Of a stretch of DNA of 64,000 nucleotides, positions 59,623-64,000 are shown piece after piece. Under the pieces are notes generated by a model. That model was not told the DNA's origin. It was given only the letters and a program-made list of their open reading frames with translations, and did no database searches. The translations under genes were made by a program, and so were the position numbers. The stretch spans positions 1 through 64,000 of the forward strand of contig DF237111.1 in assembly GCA_000708835.1 (NCBI GenBank), given 5' to 3'. Within the stretch, counting starts at the first letter, position 1; each line of letters starts with the position of its first letter. Source of the stretch: Klebsormidium nitens (Eukaryota; Streptophyta; Klebsormidiophyceae; Klebsormidiales; Klebsormidiaceae).

Positions 59623-62600
59623 TTATGTTGATGATGTTATGTACATAAAGGATGGAAAATGGGTCCCAATAAAAACCGTTCCCAATGGTCTGATTAAGCT
59701 CTCCGAGTCGTACTTATAATAACGGCCTGTCAAGAATACTCCGAGGCCAGCTCTGCTAACCCTTCCTTCATGCTGACCACCCGGCTTGTATCCAAGCTCC
59801 TTTTGGATCTTCGCTGTCTTCACCGTGACGTCACGTGCCACGTAAGCAAGGATCTGCCGGCTGACCAGCGGTTCCCGGGTGACCCCATAACCCAGAATCG
59901 GAAGACTTTCCAGGAACCACTCGACTCCCCACAACAGCCAAAGGGGGACCGTTCCGGTCGGGGTAGCGACCCCCGGTTGCGAGCAGACGTACCACGTGAT
60001 GAAGTCCTTCCAAAGCTCCGCTTTGCCGTCAGTAACGAAGTAACTTCTGCCTCCTGCACGAGGGGATAAAAATGAAGAAGCTCAGTAATGATTGCTTGAA
60101 AAGGGCGACGTGATGGAGTCCTTCCAGAGCTTGGCTTTGCCGTCAGTGACGAAGTAAGTTCTGCCGCCTGCACGGAAAAATGCTGCTCAATAGTGATCGC
60201 TTGAGAAGGGCCACGTGACGAAGAAACTCCTGCATGAAGTAAGAATCAGTACGATGCTTAGAAAGAATCGATTGAGAAGAACTACTTTACAACGTTCTTC
60301 CAGAGCCCCGCTTTTCCATCTGTGACAGATCTACTTTTCCCTTCTGCAGTTAGAAGGCTCATCAGTGCTCAGAAAAGATTGCTTGTGACGATTGCGAAGG
60401 GCGATGATTGCCTTCTGTCAACAGCGGCGACGTGCCGTGGCTTGCGACAGCAGACAGACCTCGGCGGCGTTCAGATAGAAACAACTACGTAACCATTTCG
60501 AGGCTTATTTCATAAGATTATCAGACAGCCGGAATCTTGGCTGTCAGTCGTTCCCTTACCTTAAAACCCAAAAGTAGAGTGCTGACAGCTTCTTGACGAA
60601 GCTCTTTCCCTTGAAAGCCAAGACGTTGTCGCTGATCAGATGTGTTCAAAGACCGGGAAAACTGAATCTTCGCGTGCTTTGTGCGACTTATGACACTGTT
60701 CGTCGGGTACTCGTGTCGCGAATGCGTTGCGAAACCTGCCGCGCCTCTTACGAGAGCCACAAAGCTGACCGGGTAAGCCAACTAGACTTCGCAACTGCCC
60801 ATCACCAGTTCGCAGCTTTGGCAGGATCTGATCAAACTAGGCATGCGAAAATACGCACCTACACCTTTGACGGTCGCGGCGAGGCGCAGCGCATGGACGG
60901 CGTTAGAGACGTGGGTTGTCGCTACTCTGGCAAGCGGCGTAGTCCATCGGAAGAGACCCGCCTGGATGATCTTGGTGAAGCCAGGCTTGAGAAGCGTGTC
61001 GCCACGACCCCAGCAAAAGCTGGGCTTGATCACGACGACTGCACACGACGAGAGAACGGCGCCCGATTTGGTGTGGTTTCTGCTCGGCTGATCGACCTTC
61101 GGGTGCTTCCATGCTTAGCAGACGCAGTTCTTATCCGGAGCTGGATTTCGCTTCAAAAACGAACGGGCCTCCCTGCGTGTGTCACCAGGCAAAGTGCGAT
61201 GCGGGAAATGGAAAAATAAGCGTTTGAACGTGTTTCGCGCAAGCGCTTCGTACAGATGAGACTGCGCAAACTTGACTGCAACGATGCGCAGTGAACGACT
61301 TGAATCAGAACCAATCCGCTCAAAGAGCGCTACGTACAGTGCTTCACGTGCAGTGGCAAGGAAGTCACACCTTGGAACGGTACATACGAAGAAAGTGCAA
61401 GCACCGACAACTTTGCCTCGTCAAACTGAAAGGACGGGATTAGCTCTCAACTTCCTCTGAGGGACGCCCTAATTGATGATGGAAAAGCGCTTTCAAGCAA
61501 TGGCAGGACGCCAGTAAAGTGTGGATCCTACTCACCCTGAAAGCAGCTAGAGCACATTCGCTTTAGTCACGTACAGCTCGCTGGAAAGAGGGAGACCAGT
61601 CGGAAAGCCCCACCTTCTCGTTCGAAGCCTCGAAAACGAAAGCTTGCTTCACGGGGAAATGGACGCGCGGAAAGGTGTCTACCTTCAAAACGTGGTGAGT
61701 CGTTTGCAGCCAGAGCTACTTTCTCCGCTTCAGCCTTGCTCTTGGAATAAGGAGCCCAATCGGGAGGGTCCATTGGGTCCGCCTCGCTGGCGTTGCCAAT
61801 TGCACCAGACGCCTGAGAAAGAATGTGGGCTCCTCGTAAAGTTCTGAATAAAGCTCGAAAGTGAGGTTAAAGCCAGCCTCTTGTTTTGCAGATTGTGGGT
61901 TGCAGAGGCGTGGGTAAACGAGAGCCCAACGCCTCGAGCTACCAAAGTGTTGAAAGACCTCCAGCAGCACGCGTGCAGGGCTTTCCCTGCAAACGAGCGG
62001 GTACGCTTGTTCTGATTGGTCGCTAGTCGAATGAACGGAGGTTAGTAGCACCTTAGATTCGCCGAAGGCCTTCCATCTTGGAGCTCACAACAAAGAAAGG
62101 CAAAGGTAAAGCTGCGCTTTTGACAAGCTCTATCCTAAGCGAGGCTGACAAGATGACTCGCAGAGTGCTGAAGTGTGAATTTCACCTTAATGTTTGCAAA
62201 GATCGTGCTGACGTGCACAAAACGAGGCACGCCAGCTGCCTTTGCCGTGTCGACCATACTTCTGGTGCCCTCAATTGGGAAGTCTGCCCACTTCCCCCAA
62301 CTTTGGACCTTGGCTGCCAGATGAATGACAGCATCGCACCCCCGCATTCCTGCAGCAAAAAGGGGCTACTTACTTAGTGTCCATCCACAACACCACATAG
62401 AAAAGAAACTGCGTTCTTCCTTGCCCTTTACTGATGGGAAAACATCAAAGTCGACAGCCTGATTCAACTGTCCTTGAAAGCTCAAAGTGGCAAGTGATTC
62501 CACACAGAGAAAGAGCTTTTATACAGAAGTACATGCACCTTCGTGGATGTAACAGAGAAATCTGCTCATGTTTGCGCTTTAGCTGCAGTACAGAGGAGGT

Positions 62601-63459
62601 ACTTGCTTTCTCTGATGGCCCCTAGACTGATTACATGCATGTTCGCATGCAACGTGAGCTTCCTTTTGCAGCTAGCTTGACAACTACCTTAACCGTCACC
62701 TGACCCAGCCAGGCTGAGACAGGGATTTAGCTTCTATTCCCCAGACTGCATAGCTATTCAATTAGTATCTCAATCAGCGGTGAGACTGCATCCCAATTGA
62801 AAGCTCTACGGGCAACTGGGCCTAGAAGCAGACCTGCAAACTGAGACACATGTCTACTGCTGATTTGCAACTGCTTTAGACCAATGAAAGTGAAGCCGTT
62901 CCCGTTGCAGAGTGACATGCTGCAGGTGGCTGGGTTGTGCAAGAAAAAACTGCCTGATTCATCAATTATGCAATGCTAGTGTGAGAACATCTCTGATTGG
63001 CAAGCGTCATCTGGTTGTGTCCCAGGCTATAATTGATGGCCCTTCATGCTGAGCCGCGCAACTCAGAAGAAGCAATAACAACCATAAATAGGACTCGGAA
63101 ATCCCAGAATATTCAGATGCGGTAGCATCTGAGCAGCACAAAAGCAATCAGCCCCTGTCATACTGACACTGCCAACAGCTTGGCAGCTCCTTCGGCCACT
63201 CACCTTGCAGGATGGCTGCTCTGCTTTTCAGATCACCCCTCACAATCTCAAGTCTGCCCACAATGCCACTGGACTGAGGAGGATTTGCCTTAGTGATCGA
63301 CGGTCTATCTTTTCCAGGTCCCGCTGCTGCCGCCTGCTGGAGCTTCTCGTCAGAAGTGGCGCTTCTAGACAGAGCTACCACAGAGATGCCACTTTGGATT
63401 AAGGAGTGGACCAAGTGACGGCCAACGAAGCCGGAAGCTCCAGTCACAAAGAACTTCAT
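59623..63459 (-). CDS. Extended short-chain dehydrogenase, 3-beta-hydroxysteroid dehydrogenase type
   Basis: Five exons in transcript order: 63459-63204, 62349-62186, 61812-61683, 61038-60859, 60053-59623; phases fit and give about 386 residues. It starts MKFFVTGASGFVGRHLVHSL (NAD(P)-binding TGxxGxxG). Then come AVIHLAAKVQSW, RFVHVST, the catalytic APYSKSKAEAEK (YxxxK), VVIKPSFCWGRGDT, TTHVSNAVHALRLA, GGRSYFVTDGKAELWKDFIT and QKELGYKP. The expected role is oxidation of a hydroxyl group on a sterol or related lipid. After QKELGYKP the usual tail (VVSMKEGLAELASEYS) lies in another frame: one surplus G at 59780-59782 moves the reading to an unrelated tail ending at 59623. The tail is either miscalled or truly altered. 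A longer N-terminus from a non-ATG codon at 63636 is unlikely. Confidence 0.85.
60054..60360 (-). repeat. Exon echoes of the SDR last-exon acceptor
   Basis: The last exon starts at 60053 with GGRSYFVTDGKAELWKDFIT. Upstream, after acceptor-like TGCAG, lie a near-complete copy at 60167 (GGRTYFVTDGKAKLWKDSIT, then stop at HY), a short deleted copy at 60229, and a third at 60343 (SVTDGKAGLWKNVVK, then stop). Spacing between full copies is about 114 and 176 bases, the latter including the deleted copy. If used, the two full copies would end the protein early. Confidence 0.85.
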
Positions 63460-64000
63460 TCTGCTGTTCTGCTTCAATGTGATGTGTCGCAGATCTGGCC
63501 CGGAGTCCCCTGGCGCTTGTGGCTTCTCTGCTGTCGCAACAGTGTAAACCTCAAAAGCCTGCTTCAAAATGCTTCGAAGACTGACCGATGCAGGCTCCAG
63601 GAAAAGGGACAATTTGTGGGGGCAGTACCAATCCACCAGTCACAGATTTTGTCGCGTTTGATTTTGAAATGCAAATGACGGAAACCTGGTCTGGAACGAG
63701 ACTCCCGGTTGTTTCCAGATGCCGATGCCAAGCTAGGTGCTGCTCATGAGCTCAAGCTCAACCACCAGTGAAGCTCAATCATGGTAAAGAAGTCTCTGCA
63801 CATGGGGACGCCGGCGGACTACTGTTATAGGGATGTTGAAAGCCCACTTTCAACGCTAGCCCAGCTGCTGATGAGGGCACCGCAACAACGTGAGGAAACT
63901 AGATGCCAGGCACTCTTTTGCAGCTCGAGGTGAGTTCTTGCTGGATCAGGCTTCAGTACCCCTTTCGGAGGTTTGATGGTTTTGAGTCCGAATGAACATG
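63460..64000. other. 5' region of the SDR gene
   Basis: Upstream sequence of the minus-strand SDR gene up to the window end. The frame stays open to 63636 without an upstream ATG. No other feature is seen. Confidence 0.35.

Noticed and set aside
59820-60173. 117-codon minus-strand frame covering two SDR exon copies
   Set aside because: A shadow frame; the SDR reading is in a different frame with conserved motifs.
1-64000. tRNA, rRNA and CRISPR features
   Set aside because: No T-loop/anticodon arrangement, rRNA-like sequence or spaced repeats were seen on either strand by eye; tRNAscan-SE would settle the tRNA point.

Overview
This is eukaryotic nuclear DNA, most likely from a streptophyte (charophyte-grade) green alga; the organism is an inference. 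Reasons: intron-rich genes with clean GT-AG junctions and exact reading-phase continuity, a BTR1-type triple-KH protein, a FRD3/EDS5-type MATE carrier, a DOMON-cytochrome b561 protein, and several F-box genes. There are no bacterial operons, rRNA genes, recognisable tRNA genes or CRISPR arrays.

Layout. 140-965 (-): Harbinger-type transposase piece cut by the window edge. 1828-10025 (+): ten-exon secreted aspartic protease with three six-cysteine modules at its C-terminus. 11750-16585: F-box cluster (one intact gene, one frameshifted tandem copy, one inverted remnant). 18457-25866 (-): eight-exon KH protein. 29001 to about 32164 (-): probable but unsolved multi-exon gene. 34559-41642 (-): eight-exon plastid-type MATE transporter. 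43452-44759 (+): intronless F-box/leucine-rich protein. 45815-50035 (-): five-exon DOMON-b561 protein. 52207-55443 (+): four-exon coiled-coil protein of unknown function. 57153-57806 (-): intronless DUF1295-type membrane protein. 59623-63459 (-): five-exon extended SDR of the 3-beta-HSD type. Exon ends were read from splice signals and checked by phase and family alignment. No transcript evidence was available.

The most striking structure lies in the introns. In at least four genes (MATE, SDR, coiled-coil protein, probably b561) and at one locus in the unsolved gene, an exon end with its splice site is repeated in tandem inside the neighbouring intron, as partial and decaying copies. I call these exon echoes. 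Some keep an acceptor, an open frame and protein similarity, so they could be alternative exons, failed exon duplications, or traces of intron growth by tandem duplication.

A second pattern is a set of three small elements (about 28.3, 58.5 and 58.7 kb). They share one G-rich core but carry unrelated terminal inverted repeats, each built on the same doubled-motif plan. There is also a perfect 72-bp palindrome at 45.1 kb. Three coding regions are broken by single-base shifts in or next to homopolymers, which may be assembly errors.

The genes do not form an obvious pathway. They are independent housekeeping, membrane and regulatory genes separated by gene-poor stretches.
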